Assembly (NCBI GenBank): GCA_028571685.1
Contig: CM053142.1
Coordinates: forward strand, 132,610,796-132,674,795
DNA length: 64,000 bases
Reading direction: 5' to 3'
Origin: Heterohyrax brucei
Taxonomy: Eukaryota; Chordata; Mammalia; Hyracoidea; Procaviidae
Both the position numbers and the translations under genes were made by a program. Below the pieces are notes generated by a model. The model did not search any database and was not told the origin of the DNA. It saw only the letters and a list, made by a program, of their open reading frames with translations. Position 1 is the first letter of the stretch; each line of letters begins with the position of its first letter. Positions 12,146 to 24,422 of the stretch are shown piece after piece.

Positions 12146-13387
12146 AACTCATATATGTGACACTTTTCTTGTCCTGTGTGTTGCTAAGCAGATAGCCACT
12201 ATTATTATACAAATTGTACAAAATATAAATTATTTTTGATTTATTTATGGCAATCATATTACTGTGTTCCTAATAGATGTATTCAAATCTACAAACTATG
12301 TGTTCCTAGAAATCTTGTCTGCCCCATTCACCATTTATTACAGACAAACCAGGTGATGGGTAGGTAATGTTGATGGTGCTGGTAGACATGTGACCTTCCT
12401 CTTTGTCTCTCGCTGACCAGTTTTTTCTAAATTTTAAAAAAACAACCTTTCTTCCAAATACTCTAAGAAGCTGACCCTGGGTAGAGGTGACTGCATGCCC
12501 GGAACAAGAGGCAGTTTATCCTTCATTATATCATCCATTAAGGATGTTCAGTAACAACTGGTGGTTGGCTATGGATGAGCTGTAACAATATGTAGTAGTT
12601 GAGCGTATTGCCCCAGACACTGTAACTGGGGAAAAAGAATCTGGGTTGCAGCCTAGCTCTGACTAGGGTTAGGGTTAGTGTTACAGTCATTCAAGGCAAC
12701 ATAGATTCTTTTGTGGAAATTAAGTGACTGCATGCCGTGTGTAGAGAAGCCTGGTGGAGGAGATCCTTGCTGCTTGTCTGGACACGTGTCCAAGAAGTGA
12801 AGATGACAAGGAAGATATGACTGAAACCTGTGAAACTGAAGGGCTAGGAAAACAAGATTGGCCTAGGCAAGTAGTTTAACTTACCCAGAGAGTGGCATCA
12901 TGTTTACAGATGTGTCTACAGACTGAATACTAAATGCAGCTCTTACAATGGAAACTTGAGCAAAATTAAGATAGAAATTGTAGCTGGAAACCAAAGACAC
13001 ATGAAGAACATCAATGTCAGTACCAAAAGAAAAGAAGATGAGAGTTGAACATACCAGTCAGATTCTGTGGTGAGAAATGAAAAAAAAAAAGCAGTAAGCA
13101 ACTTAAAAATAAAAACCAGAAAAATAAGTTAGGATGAAATGTTCAAAGATTATTCTTTTTCTCCCATCCTCATCAGTAGTGTGCTAATGATGAAAGTTGA
13201 TATGTGAAGAGCTCAAGATAGCCAAACATGAAAAATGTGCGTAGAGGGCCATGAGCCAAAATGCAGAAGTTCTTCAGTCAGTTCTGGGCAAACCGGTGTC
13301 ACTCAGTCTGCTCCTGATGCAAGACTTGAAGGCTGGGCTGTGAGCCATAACTGAGGACAGATCTGGGAGATCACATTTCCTGAGCAG

Positions 13388-13519
13388 GCTGGAGTCCCAC
13401 ACACTGGCATGTCTCCTCTGTGGCGCAGTTCTTGAGTTAATGATATAGAAACCTTGGACATGAGGTAACATGACTGTGATGGTCATTGACATTCACAATC
13501 AACGCTTTCCAAAACTGCA
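13388..13519 (+). repeat. Direct repeat R2, copy 2 (split by a SINE)
   Basis: It has the same order of motifs as copy 1. The match appears to resume after the AfroSINE with aaagctgctgtgggcatgat at about 13704-13724, so the SINE inserted into this copy. Confidence 0.7.
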
Positions 13520-13521
13520 GT

Positions 13522-13702
13522 AAAGCCAACCAACCAACCCAAAAAACCAACCCGCTGCCACTGAGTCAATTCTGACTCATAGTGACCCTCTAGGAGAGTA
13601 GAACTGCTCCATAGAGTTTCTAGGGAGTGCCTGGCAGATTTAAATGGCTGGCCCTTTCGGTTAACAGACACAGCACTTAATCACTATGCCACCAGAGTTT
13701 CC
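13522..13702 (-). repeat. AfroSINE inserted into R2 copy 2
   Basis: A complete - strand copy from aaccaacccgctgccactga to accagagtttcc. The flanks carry ccaaaactgc on the left and a similar caaagctgc on the right, a possible target duplication. Confidence 0.88.
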
Positions 13703-13885
13703 TCAAAGCTGCTGTGGGCATGATCAAATTGGAAGCTTAAATTCACACCATAACTTTCTACTCAACACACTGTGATGAGCAAGACACTCTGTAGTGTTAT
13801 GTCTGGCCTTAGTGTTGTTCCCAGAGGTGTCCGCAAAGAAGGCATGTTCCTTGCCTCAAGGATTTTCTCTAAGTCAAGTGTATGC

Positions 13886-14053
13886 ACCAAACCAAAACTA
13901 AACCCTTTGCAGTAAAGGCAGTTCCAACTTCTAGCTACATTATAGGACAGAGTAGAACCATCTCACAGGGTTTCCAAGGAGCAGCTGATAGATTCAAAAT
14001 GCCAACCTTTGGTTGGCATCTGAGCTGTAAACCACTTTGCCACTAAGGCTCCA
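13886..14053 (-). repeat. AfroSINE
   Basis: It runs from caccaaaccaaaactaaacc to tgccactaaggctcc on the - strand, with a diverged tRNA-like head. Confidence 0.85.
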
Positions 14054-14739
14054 GTGTATGCATAAGGAACGTGAAATGCAGACAGTTTATTTTTAGCCGT
14101 AGAAGTCTACATGCCAGTGTTAGAAGTCAGAAGAGCATTTTCTTAAAGGAACATTATTTTGTATAAAATGCTTAGGTCCCCAGGCTAGCCCTTAAAAAGT
14201 TTCTTTGCCCCAAACTGTCTGAAGCACAATGGTAATAGTATTATACAAGGTATCTTTGATAAAACGCATTCAAGGATTCACCTTAGACCCAGAGACCTTT
14301 TTCCCTGTCTGCAGCCTGGACAGCCCTAGTGAGGGTCCCACCTCTGTGTTCCATCCACAGCAAAGAAACAAATACTGCTTCCCCCTTTGACTCTGGTGGG
14401 GGATCAAGCAGGCTGGACAGGGACAAAAAGGACAGTGAGAAGTGGGCCTAAGACCACCAATTGTGTAATTGGATGGGTCTTGGGTAGTGCAAGACTGGTC
14501 CTGGCTGGCTCCTGGTTGACCCGTTTCTTTATTAGTTTCAGGGATTTTCCCGCCATTCCATTGCATTCACGCTCTCATTCTTTCTTTCCTTTATCAAAGG
14601 TTCTGTGTGACAAGCACATCAGACACTTTTCCAGGCACTATGCAGGTCCAGAGATAACCAAGACATGGGCCTCACCCTCGAGGATGAAACTTTTTTAAAC
14701 TGTAGCTTCCAAGTAAAAAATCTTATTTGTTTAACTCAT

Positions 14740-14815
14740 TGAATCCACAGCACCTGGGAGAGTGTCTGGCACATAGTAGCTACTCATTAAATATTTGTTG
14801 AATGAATGAAGGTGT
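14740..14815 (+). repeat. L2/MIR 3' end
   Basis: The order agtgtctggcacatagtagc, actcattaaatatttgttga, atgaatgaa is the typical 3' end of LINE2/MIR-type repeats. Confidence 0.65.
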
Positions 14816-14849
14816 TCATATTGATAGATATGTGCACAAGGTAAGGGAG

Positions 14850-15060
14850 ACTTGCAAATGATCTTCACAGTCTGGCCTACAAAGCCTTCCGTACCTTCTT
14901 TAGTCTAGCAACATCATAGTCTGCTTTTGTTGTGCAGATGTAATTCTGGTGGCTTGCTGCCTTAGAAATTGGCTCGTGCTGTTCTCTCTTCCTAATTTCC
15001 TGCCTTAGTCCCAACCCTTACACCCACCACCCTATCTGACATCTTTCCTGGGCTACCACA
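14850..15060 (+). repeat. LINE2-like remnant
   Basis: It has gatcttcacagtctggccta, ttagtctagcaacatcatag and a pyrimidine-rich end, resembling the C-terminal region of LINE2. The match is weak. Confidence 0.4.
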
Positions 15061-15079
15061 TATTTTAAAGTTGTTAATT

Positions 15080-15440
15080 TACTTAACAAACATTAGTTGA
15101 GCACCTACTACATGCTAGGAATTATAGTAGACACTGGTGATATGGGGGGTGAATAGAAAACTGCCACCTCAAACATGTCCTCACCTTCATGGGGTGTGTA
15201 TCCTGTAGGGGAAGATGATAAAGGTGACACAATTAGTTGTGTGGTTATAATTGTGATTAGTGCCGTGAAAGAGAAGAACAGGTGCTCTGAGCACATGACA
15301 AAGAAGGACCCTTCCTACCCTGGAAGGTGAAGACATGCTTTTTGGAGGAAGGTGTGTTCAAACTGGGGGAGGAGAACATTGTGAGTGAGAAGGTAGAGCT
15401 TTTTAGACAAGGAGGATGCCATGAGCATGGGTCCTGAAGT
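15080..15440 (+). repeat. Ancient repeat, class uncertain
   Basis: The run ttgagcacctactacatgct and later tcaccttcatggggtgtg, then gtagagctttttagacaagg, matches a common mammalian consensus I remember but cannot name with certainty. Confidence 0.4.
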
Positions 15441-15499
15441 AAAAGGAACAGAACACCATCTCTAGGGAGGCTTCCCTCATGCTTCCCTCAGAATTTGGT

Positions 15500-15683
15500 G
15501 GCAGCCTGCATGGTGGACATGGTTAAATGCCCTGCTGGCAATCGAAGGGTTAGTGGTTCCAACCTGCCCAGAGGCATCTCGGAAGAAAGACCTGGTGACC
15601 CACTTCCAAAAGGTAGAGCACAGTTCTCCTCTGATGCACGTGGGGCTGCCATGAGTTGGAATTGATGATAACAGGTTTGTTTT
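15500..15683 (+). repeat. AfroSINE, long variant
   Basis: It shows ctggcaatcgaagggttagt, cccagaggcatctcggaaga, aagacctggtgacccacttc and a tail gccatgagttggaattgatg. Confidence 0.8.
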
Positions 15684-15859
15684 AAGAATTCATCACCTCC
15701 TCTGTTCATAATCCCATCACCATTCTACATTTCTCCTCTGGTAATATAGTCGTGTGTGGTGTTTGTTTTCCTTTCCAGACTACACATTTTTGTTTTTTTT
15801 GGTTTTCCAGTATTACAAAGGTGCGAAAGTTTCCAGTACATTTTTTGGTGATGAACACA

Positions 15860-16150
15860 GTGCACATAGATTCTCAGATACACACATATTATGAATTTTA
15901 CAGTTTTTGAAGTACATCTGGTATAATAAGGATGACAGTGTTCCCAACATACTCTTTTAATGAGAAAGTACTGCAAAGACTCTCTCATGCATGTATATAG
16001 AGTCAAGAGAGTTATCCACGTTTTTAAAATACATCTTGTTGATAACTGAGAAACATGTCTAAACCATTCTTTGAATGAAAATTATAATAGTTTCTCCCAT
16101 TCAATTAAATTAAATCAGGTTTTCAAAGTATGTGTGTAACAAGGATGTGA
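15860..16150 (+). repeat. Degenerate tandem units, left flank
   Basis: Similar units around ccaacatactcttttaatga, aaccattctttgaatgaaaa and agtttctcccattcaattaa recur about 110 bp apart, and once more at 16735-16885. Confidence 0.5.
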
Positions 16151-16164
16151 ACGTTTGAAATACG

Positions 16165-16692
16165 AGGACTGATGACTTAATTGTTCTGCTACATATCTCA
16201 TTGCTGAATATCACTACGGCCACCTTCAAAGTATTCTGCTTTAGGAGCTATGCTCCAATGCCAGAACCTAGTCCACTCTTCAAAACAATTTTGGAACTCC
16301 TTCTGGAATGGTCATTGCACACGGTGGCAAGTTTGCAAACTTAATTGTATAGCTATCTGTGAGGGAGTTTGGGGCTAGTAAACAAATAACAATATTGAAA
16401 TACCCTCCCTACTCATCTGATCTGGCCCCCAGTGACTTTTTTCTTTACCCAAAGAGAAAGAAAATATTGAAAGGAAGACATTTTGATGACATTCAGGATA
16501 CCAAGGGTAATACAAAGACAGCTCTGTTAGCCATTCCAGAAAGAGTTCCAAAATTGCTTTGAATGGTGGACTAGGTGCTGGCATTAGTTCATAGCTTCCC
16601 AAAGGGAGTACTTGGAAGATGACTGTACTGACATTCAGCAATGAGGGGTATAGCACGTTTTCTAGGAGGAGTTTGTGAACTTAATTGTCAGG
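16165..16692 (+). mobile_element. Palindromic mariner derivative, copy 1
   Basis: The element is about 530 bp. Its right part (16340-16690) encodes the last third of a mariner transposase in + orientation: KYPPYSSDLAPSDFFLYPKR then GRHFDDIQDTKGN. The left 147 bp (16165-16311) is an inverted copy of the right 162 bp (16531-16692), down to the box ttctggaatg / ccattccaga. Both ends therefore derive from the 3' end of the parent element. No N-terminal transposase region remains, so it is non-autonomous. It lies inside the degenerate tandem units. Confidence 0.88.
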
Positions 16693-16734
16693 CTGCATAT
16701 GTTTTCTACCTAAGAAAACCCTATGTAGAATCTC

Positions 16735-16885
16735 CAGTGCAAACATATGAATTTAAAATTGTCCAGGCTTACAAAGTGCATCATGTATATTCAAGATGTG
16801 AACACTCCTAACATATTCTTTGAATGAATATACTAAGTAGAGTTTCTCCCATCCAACTACATGAAGTCAAAACAGACCACAAACT
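16735..16885 (+). repeat. Degenerate tandem unit, right flank
   Basis: The stretch ctaacatattctttgaatga, then gagtttctcccatccaacta resembles the units left of the mariner insertion. Confidence 0.5.
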
Positions 16886-17059
16886 TTTAAAGGGCAATCA
16901 TTTTTGAATCTCAAACACTTAGCATAGTGCAAGAAATATTGAAATTAGTTGGTAAATGTTAGTTGAATAAAATAGGAAACGATTGAATTAAACTAAGCTT
17001 TTGATTATGTTTGCAGTGAGCTCAAAATTATACTTACTGGTAAGTATATCTGAAGTAAT

Positions 17060-17222
17060 CCCCAAAACTAATCCTGTTGTTGAGCTGATTCTGAATCATA
17101 CTGACCCTTCAGGATAGAGTAGAACTTCCCCATACAGTTTCCGAGGAGTGCCTGGTGGATTTGAACTGCTGACCTTTTGCTTAGCAGCCATAACTCTTAA
17201 TAACCATGCCACCAGGGTTTCT
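17060..17222 (-). repeat. AfroSINE
   Basis: A full - strand copy from ccccaaaactaatcctgttg to gccaccagggtttct. Confidence 0.9.
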
Positions 17223-18079
17223 ATAACTGAAGTAATGCTATTCCATTTAGCCAGTTAAGTGCAAAGCCACAGTGTTTCACAACCAGCCAAACTAGGGAAG
17301 ACTGAAAGTCCTACTAACAGGACTGAAAGTTCTTCACCCCCCTCTCACACAGGGTGGGTTGAAGGAGGAGTTACAGGCCAAGACAGCATTTAAAAATAAA
17401 ACAATGGTTTTGGTTGCTCCAGCATATAGATGAGTGCCAGGGCCATATACATTTAATTGCAAAGAGACGACTGGTTTTATAATCTAATAAAGTTCCCAAA
17501 GAAAAATTGGGGGTTTGTATAGGGCTGCCAACTTTTCTTTGTCAAAGATAGTCATTAAAACAAATTGATCTGCTTTTACAATCACTTCATAAAAATAATT
17601 TTAAAAACCCTCAAACTCAAAGGAGAATCCTTTGAATAAAACATATTTCAGTTTTAAGAAAAATTCAATGTTGCCTTTATTTTAATCATTTTGCTATGAC
17701 CTAATGAAGTGTTTTGAGGAATCTACAGTGACAGCTGGGAATGCCTTTAATAGCCCTTTCAGAGTGGTAAGCTCAGAAGAGGACAACATCATTGACTGGT
17801 GTGGTCCGGGAGAGAGATTTTGGTAGAGCAGGAGGTCTGAGTTCTGAAGAACTAGCTGTTGGCTATGCCAGCTTGCAATCTGTCATCTTATAGAAATTAT
17901 CCCCAGCAAAACATATAAAAGCAATTCAGTAACACATAATATATTCATACCCCAAAGATGGTTATTTGAAAGTAGCACTGCATTTTCAATTTGCAAAGAT
18001 ACATTTTTCCTGTGAACCTGTGTGTTCCTTTGGAAATGTTCTCTTGGATTCCTCTCTGACTTAGTCATCTTTTGCTCCT

Positions 18080-18570
18080 ATAACAGAAATATTGTAAATG
18101 GATGGCTTTAACAAGTGAAAATGTATTTATTCCTAGTACAGTCAGCTGAAAAAGTCCCAATTTGTGGTGTCAGCACCAGGGGAAGGCTTTCTCTCTAAAT
18201 CTGCTCGGGATAATGGTCCTTGTCTTTAATCTTCTCCTGGTAGAGCAACTTCTCAGGTGTAGGTGTCTAGGTCTAGAGGATGTGCTGTGCTCCCAGAGCT
18301 GCTTTCTTGATGATATGAGGTCCCCCAGTTGTCTACCAGCTTCCCTTTTTATCTCTTGAGAGAAGGAAGGTGGTACAGGCCACACTCCAGGGAAGCCTCC
18401 CTTAATGCAAGATCAGGGATGTGACCTAGGTTAAGGGTGTTACAATCCCACCCTAATCTTCTTTAACCTAAAATCACAATCACAAAATGGAGGACCCCCA
18501 CATTACTGGGAATGATGGCCTAACCAAGTTGACGCATGTTCTGGGGGGACACAGTTCAATCTACGATACT
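18080..18570 (+). repeat. Unnamed interspersed repeat R1, copy 2
   Basis: It shares tggatggctttaacaa, gctgctttcttgatgatatg, caggccacactccagggaag and aaaatggaggacccccacat with the copies at 5095 and 63000. Confidence 0.75.
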
Positions 18571-18751
18571 GAACAACAACCATTTCTCTCTGTAGTGAGC
18601 AACTTCCTTTCTCAGATTTATCTCTCAGGAGAAGTGAAACAAGAGCAGCAAGTGGCAGAGCTTTTGCTTGTAGTTTGGACACAAGGACTCTGGCTTAGTT
18701 TGTTAGTCAGTAGACGGCAGTCACTGATGTGAACCCTGGAAACAAGGAGAA

Positions 18752-18892
18752 AGGAAATACTGGTGGAGCAGTGGTTAAGGTCAGCAGTTGGAACCCATCA
18801 GGCACTCCCTGGAGACACTATGGAGCAGTCATACCCTGTGGTGTAGGGTTGCTATGAGTCAGAATTGACTCAATAGCAACATGTTTGGTTTG
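18752..18892 (+). repeat. AfroSINE
   Basis: In + orientation it runs from tggtggagcagtggttaagg to agaattgactcaatagcaac, with part of the head lost. Confidence 0.85.
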
Positions 18893-19057
18893 AGGGTTTT
18901 CTCCAGAGAAAAAAATTAATTTCTTTTAAGATAGTTTGAACAAGAGAAAAGGATGGTCCCGCTGCCAACATTTCTAATTCCTCTAGGTTACTCTGGGCAT
19001 TGATGTGACTAGCAAATATCTAAGTCTAGGAAATCTCTTCTTCTTTTATTAAATTAG

Positions 19058-19255
<198 letters not shown>

Positions 19256-19316
19256 TGATAATACCCTGGTGGTCTAACTTGCCATTTGTGAAACTTGTAA
19301 TCATTAGAATATCAAA

Positions 19317-19478
19317 AAATGAAACCCAGTGCCATTTAGTCAATTCTGACTCCTAGCCACCCGATAGCACAGAGTAGAACTGCCCCATAGAGTTTCCAAG
19401 GAGTGCTTAGAGGATTTGAACTGCCAACCTTTTGATTAGCAGCCACAGTACCTAACCACCAAGGCACCAGGGTTTCTG
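19317..19478 (-). repeat. AfroSINE
   Basis: A full - strand copy, aatgaaacccagtgccattt to gcaccagggtttct. Confidence 0.92.
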
Positions 19479-19560
19479 GTCATTAGAATAAGAAAAGTTA
19501 ATGAATTTCCGTGTCATCTTCCCTCAACGCCCTCACCTCTTTTTCCCTCATTCTAAAGTA

Positions 19561-19730
19561 AAAAACTGAAACCAAACTCGTTGCCACTGAGTTGATTCTG
19601 ACTCATAACAACCCTATAGGACAGAGCAGAACTGCGCCATAGGGTTTCCAAGGACCACCTAGTAGATTTAAACTGCTGAATTATTAGTTAGCAATTATAG
19701 CACTTAACCATTATACCACCAGGGTTTCCT
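19561..19730 (-). repeat. AfroSINE
   Basis: A full - strand copy with acagagcagaactgcgccat and the end ccaccagggtttcc, in line with the copy 80 bp to its left. Confidence 0.92.
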
Positions 19731-20002
19731 CTGGAGTATTTGGGATATGTGCTTTGTTTTCACTGGAGTCCTCTTGCGCTTGGGAGTAGTGTTCATGGGC
19801 AGATGGAAGCTAGGACTAGGAGCAGCATTGCTCTTTGCGTGGAGAAAATGGAAGAGTAGACGGCTCTAAATCAGAGAAGGGGTAAGCAAAACCGTGTTTA
19901 TACTGCAAGCCAGGAATTTCAGAAGTGAAGATACAGGGGTACAAATTGCCTACAGAAATAGAAAGGAGCCCAAGCTGTGCCCTGGCCTTACTTTTATCTT
20001 GT

Positions 20003-20172
20003 TTTTAGTTGCCTTTGAGTGGAGTGGATTCTGACTCCTGAGAATCCCATTCAAGGCTATGACCATTCAGAAGCATATTGCCAGGTCTCTTGAAATGCCT
20101 CTGGATGGGTTGGACCTGCCAGCCTTTCACCTAGTCGTCAAGCACGTAGACTTTTGTGCCACGCAGGGACCT
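20003..20172 (-). repeat. AfroSINE, diverged
   Basis: It shows ttgcctttgagtggagtgga, gaagcatattgccaggtctc and the end gccacgcagggacc. It is more diverged than its neighbours. Confidence 0.7.
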
Positions 20173-20418
20173 CTGTGCAGAGATTTTAATGTATTTACTT
20201 GCCATTTAGCTCAGAGCCTAAAGGAAAAGTGAGGAAAAGACACCCCCATTTTAATCCTCTGTTGCTTCTGGGCTGAAAATTTCTTCTTTGCTATGCATTA
20301 TAGATCAAAGTAAAAGCTTAGAAGGATAAGCATCTATTTCCAAAGATATCCTGAATGACTGTCTCTTTTCTGATGTAGGCTTTAGAGAATTTTCTCTGAA
20401 AGATCTTTTCCTGATTAA

Positions 20419-20565
<147 letters not shown>

Positions 20566-21456
20566 TAAACATCTGCTGCTTTAGCTATAAGCCTTTAGAT
20601 AACCCTTGGGCTGAAAGAGCTGACTGAGAAATGGGACATTAAAAAGAATTCTTCATCAAGTTGTGGAGTAAATTAGAATTAGTCATCCTACACTAGTCGT
20701 AAGAAGAAGCCCCTTCTAGGAATAAGAAAAAGGAATATGCAAAAATAATAATTAGAGGTGAGTGAGTCCTCATTGTTGAAAGACAACTGGCCCTAGGGAA
20801 GCTCTCTTACCATGAATGCCTTCAAAACACTGACCAAACATTCCTGATAGTGACAAAAAGTTTTGATTCAACTTTTATCTTTAATAGTGGAACTAATGAA
20901 TTCAGACTTATGAAAATGTCCTTTATCTTGCATAATATAATTTAAGTTGTAGTTTTAAAACTTCTGTTTAGAATAATTAAGGAATAAATGAAATGTTGAT
21001 TTTTTTTTTTGAGCAAAGTCTTTTGACAAAATTATACATTTGACTTCCACAGTGCTATCATAAAGTGGGTCATTTGTTCAGAGATGTTCATGAGCCTCAT
21101 CCTTTTACCTAAGGGCTTTTCTTGTTTCTTTGATAGTCAGATCCTTCTCTTTTGAAGTAAATGTCATCACCCTTGTCGATTTGCTTCCCTTCCCTCATTA
21201 ATGGATCTATCTCCACCAGCTCCTCCACGGCTGGTGCTTTGTGTGTGATCTGAGTGGTTCTCCGATAGCGCTACTACCAGTGATGTGAAATACTGCATCT
21301 TTTGCAGTGTTTGCAAATCCCCATGCTGCTGGATTGCCTTACATTCCGTTAGAATATTTGATGCAGGGAGGAGAAAAAAGCTGACATAGGTATTTTGTGG
21401 TAAGTGGGGAGAGAGATTTGTGTGGAGACTAATTTATAATTTGTGAGTTCACGAGG

Positions 21457-21640
21457 GCAGTACTTCTCAAACTTTCAAGTGCACACAAATCACTGAGGAT
21501 CTTGTTAAAATGCAGATTCTGATTTGGGAGTAACATGGAGAGACTGAAGATTTTTCATTTCTGAACAGCCTGAAGGTGAGGCCAGTATTGGCAGTCCTGC
21601 GATCAACAAGCCACACTTGAAGAAACAAGGCAGAGAGTGC
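21457..21640 (+). mobile_element. MER5A-like hAT-Charlie remnant
   Basis: The order acttctcaaactttcaagtg, atcactgaggatcttgttaa, atgcagattctgatttggga fits MER5A from its 5' end. Confidence 0.6.
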
Positions 21641-21795
21641 ATTATCATGCTGGGCTCTTCCACCCTGTTCTGACTGCAAAAGCAGGGATGACAGATACTT
21701 CGACAACAGTCTGCAAGGCCTGCTCAGCCACATGCTGGAACAGCCAACTGGCTGAAGTTGGGTCACTTCCTTTTGCTCTTTAGGAACACGTCTTT

Positions 21796-23233
21796 AAAAA
21801 AATATATATATATATATATACACAGACATACATATATGTGTATATATATATGTATTTCATTTTGCTTTAAGTGAAAGTCTACACTCCAGATCAATTTGCC
21901 ATAGGAAACCTTGCACCCACACCACTATATAACTCTAATTACTCCCTTGCCCACTCCACCATGACAGCACTGTCTTCATTTTTACACTGTATTTCCCACA
22001 TCCATTCAGCCAACTCCTGGCCCCCGCCACCCTTTCATCTTGCTTCTGCACAAGAGCTGCTCAAGATAGCCTCATGTAAGCTTTTAAGCCGAGAAACAGA
22101 CCCTTTGCCAACATCACTCTGCGTCTTACAGTGCAGTCCAGTCTTTGTCTGGTGACTTGGCTTTGGTACTGATTTCAGCTCTGGGCTAACAGAGAGTCCA
22201 AGGGCCATGTCCTTGGGAACCCTCCAGTCTGACGGATGATTGAGAGTGGTCTTTTAATCGAGTTCTAGTTCTGTTACCCCATTTTTTCCCCACTATATCA
22301 GCACTTCATGTTGTGTTCCCTGTCAGGGCAGTCATTGATGGTGGCTGGCCACCGTCTAGTTTTTCTGGTGTCATGCTGATGTAGTCTCTCAGTCATATAG
22401 CACCTGCTGTCTGCTGAGCTCATATTTCCTTTATGCCCTTGATGTCCCTCGTTCTCTTCTGCTCCAGGTGGATTGAGACAAGTTGATGCTACTTAGATGG
22501 CAGCTTGCTAGCTTTTAAGACCCCAGATGCCCCTTATCAAAGTGGGATGCATAAAATTTTCTTAAAAAAAAAAAAAGTAAAATAAAACAACTTAGTTATG
22601 CCAGGTAACCTAAATGTCCACTGAACTCATGGTGCCCCGATCCCTATCTCTGCTACTCTGTCCTCCAGAATGTTGGGTTGTAGTTAGGAAGCCTTCTAGC
22701 TTTTGGTGTAGTGCAGTTGTGCTAACTGCCTTTCTACTTCGTGCTGTCACATCCTTCACCTAACCCAATCCTATCTACTATCTATGAATATCTCTCTCCA
22801 TCTCTCTGCCTCCCTGTAACCATCAAAGGTTGTTTTCTTCTGTGTTTAAACCTTGTAAGTCTTTATAATAGTGTTTTCATATAGTATTTGTCCTTTTCCA
22901 ACTGAGTATAATGTCTCCGAGATTACTCTGTGTCATTAAGTGTTTCCTAAAACCATTGTTGTTTCTTTATTATTGTATAGTGTTCCGTTGTGTAAAGAGA
23001 CCATAGCTTGTTTATTCCCCTGTTGATGGGCACCTAGATTGATTCCATCTTTTTGCTGTTGTGGACAGTGCTGCAGTAAACATCAGTATGCATGTTTCTG
23101 TTTGTGTGACAACCTTTACTTCTCTAGAATGTATTCCAAGCAGTGTGGGAAGTGCGGGATTGCTGGATCATATCGTATTTCTATTTCTAGCTTTTTACAA
23201 CAGTGCCTTTCATATTCCAAAGTGGTTGTACCA
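21796..23233 (-). mobile_element. L1 LINE, 5'-truncated
   Basis: This is about 1.4 kb of L1 3' end on the - strand. It carries the 3' untranslated part and the end of ORF2 (matches near 23120-23240 resemble QPLWK-region coding, with frame breaks). It lies between taggaacacgtcttt (21781-21795) and taggaacacatcttt (23235-23249), a target duplication with one change. Its A-tail has become an AT/AC microsatellite at 21797-21850. Confidence 0.85.
21797..21850 (+). repeat. (TA)n/(AC)n microsatellite at L1 tail
   Basis: A run of tatatata with cacagacatacatatatgtg in the middle, placed where the L1 poly-A tail should be. Confidence 0.9.
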
Positions 23234-23668
23234 TTAGGAACACATCTTTGGTAAAAGAAAGTCTTGAGTTTCTCTCTGAGACTACCTAAGCTATCACTTC
23301 GCTTGAGAGATGTATCATGCAAAATTTATTTTTTAATAATAAAATACTAAAGTTTTCCAATGATTTACTTCAAAATAAAATAGGGCATATTTAGAGTTAT
23401 TTATAGAATAAAGTCATCATCATTTATTTGTATATTCATAAGTTTTCTGGGGTCAGAGACAAAGGAGCATAGTCCTAGCTACCAGTCTGATGAGACTGCC
23501 AAAGTGGAGGCCCTTAATATCACCTGTCTGGTAGCAGATGCATTATTCTGGCTGTGACTGTCTTCAAGAACACTCAGGGAAAAGATTTCTATGTTTGCTG
23601 TGTAGGTGACATCTTTCAAAGACCTTATAAGTGTTACTGTTAAGCATAATAATTAGTCCTCCCTACCC

Positions 23669-23724
23669 TTAGTGTCACTATGAGTTGGAATTGCCTCAAC
23701 AGCAATGAGTTTGGTTTTGGCTTA
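23669..23724 (+). repeat. AfroSINE 3' end fragment
   Basis: cactatgagttggaattgcc, caacagcaatgagtttggtt: the tail of a + strand copy. Confidence 0.75.
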
Positions 23725-23754
23725 CCTTCTGCCCCTCCAGTGGAGTGCTTGGAT

Positions 23755-23915
23755 GACACAAAAAGTGTATGCACTCAACTGCTAACCAAAATGTTGGTGG
23801 TTCTAGACCACCCAGAGGTAGCTTGGAGGAAATGCTTGATGATCTAATTCTGAAAAACCAGCCGTTGAAAACCCAGCTGTGATATCATACATTGGAATTG
23901 ATGGCAAATGGTTCA
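23755..23915 (+). repeat. AfroSINE, long variant
   Basis: It has caactgctaaccaaaatgtt, ccacccagaggtagcttgga, ccagccgttgaaaacccagc and a final attggaattgatggcaaatg. Confidence 0.8.
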
Positions 23916-24422
23916 CACCTTAGTATCTTTCCATTCTCCAGGTGAGTTGAACAGGACCATCAGGATTAGTACCGATAACAGTTGCAAGGCCTTACCTTCT
24001 TCTCGCAACACAAACTGGTTTCTAGGAAGGCAAGGCCAGAGTTCTGGAAAAGTAGGGAGTAAAATTCCTATTCCAGCCAGCCAGGTTCATGTGTCACCTG
24101 AGGGGAAAACCACGCCACGGGTAGCATTTGATTTATAAATAAGTAAAGGTGACAGCACTCCAGAATGGAAAAGTTGCTATTCTCTTAGTAACAGGACCTT
24201 GCAGTGATACAATCTACAGAGGCTTTATCAAGGCCGCACTCATTTACAGAATCTGCAACACAAGAGCAGGTGACCATCTCCCTACTCTGATGACACAGGA
24301 TGAGACTATTTTTCTTCTTTGTCTTGTTTCTGAGGATAGATGTCAATTGCTGGTTTAATCTTGCGCATTGTAGGATATGCCTCTTCTAAATTATAAGTAC
24401 TCCACCAGGAATCTTAATTCTT

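Noticed and set aside
12660..12685. agggttagggttagtgtta, telomere-like
   Set aside because: It has only about two units, so it is not an interstitial telomere array.
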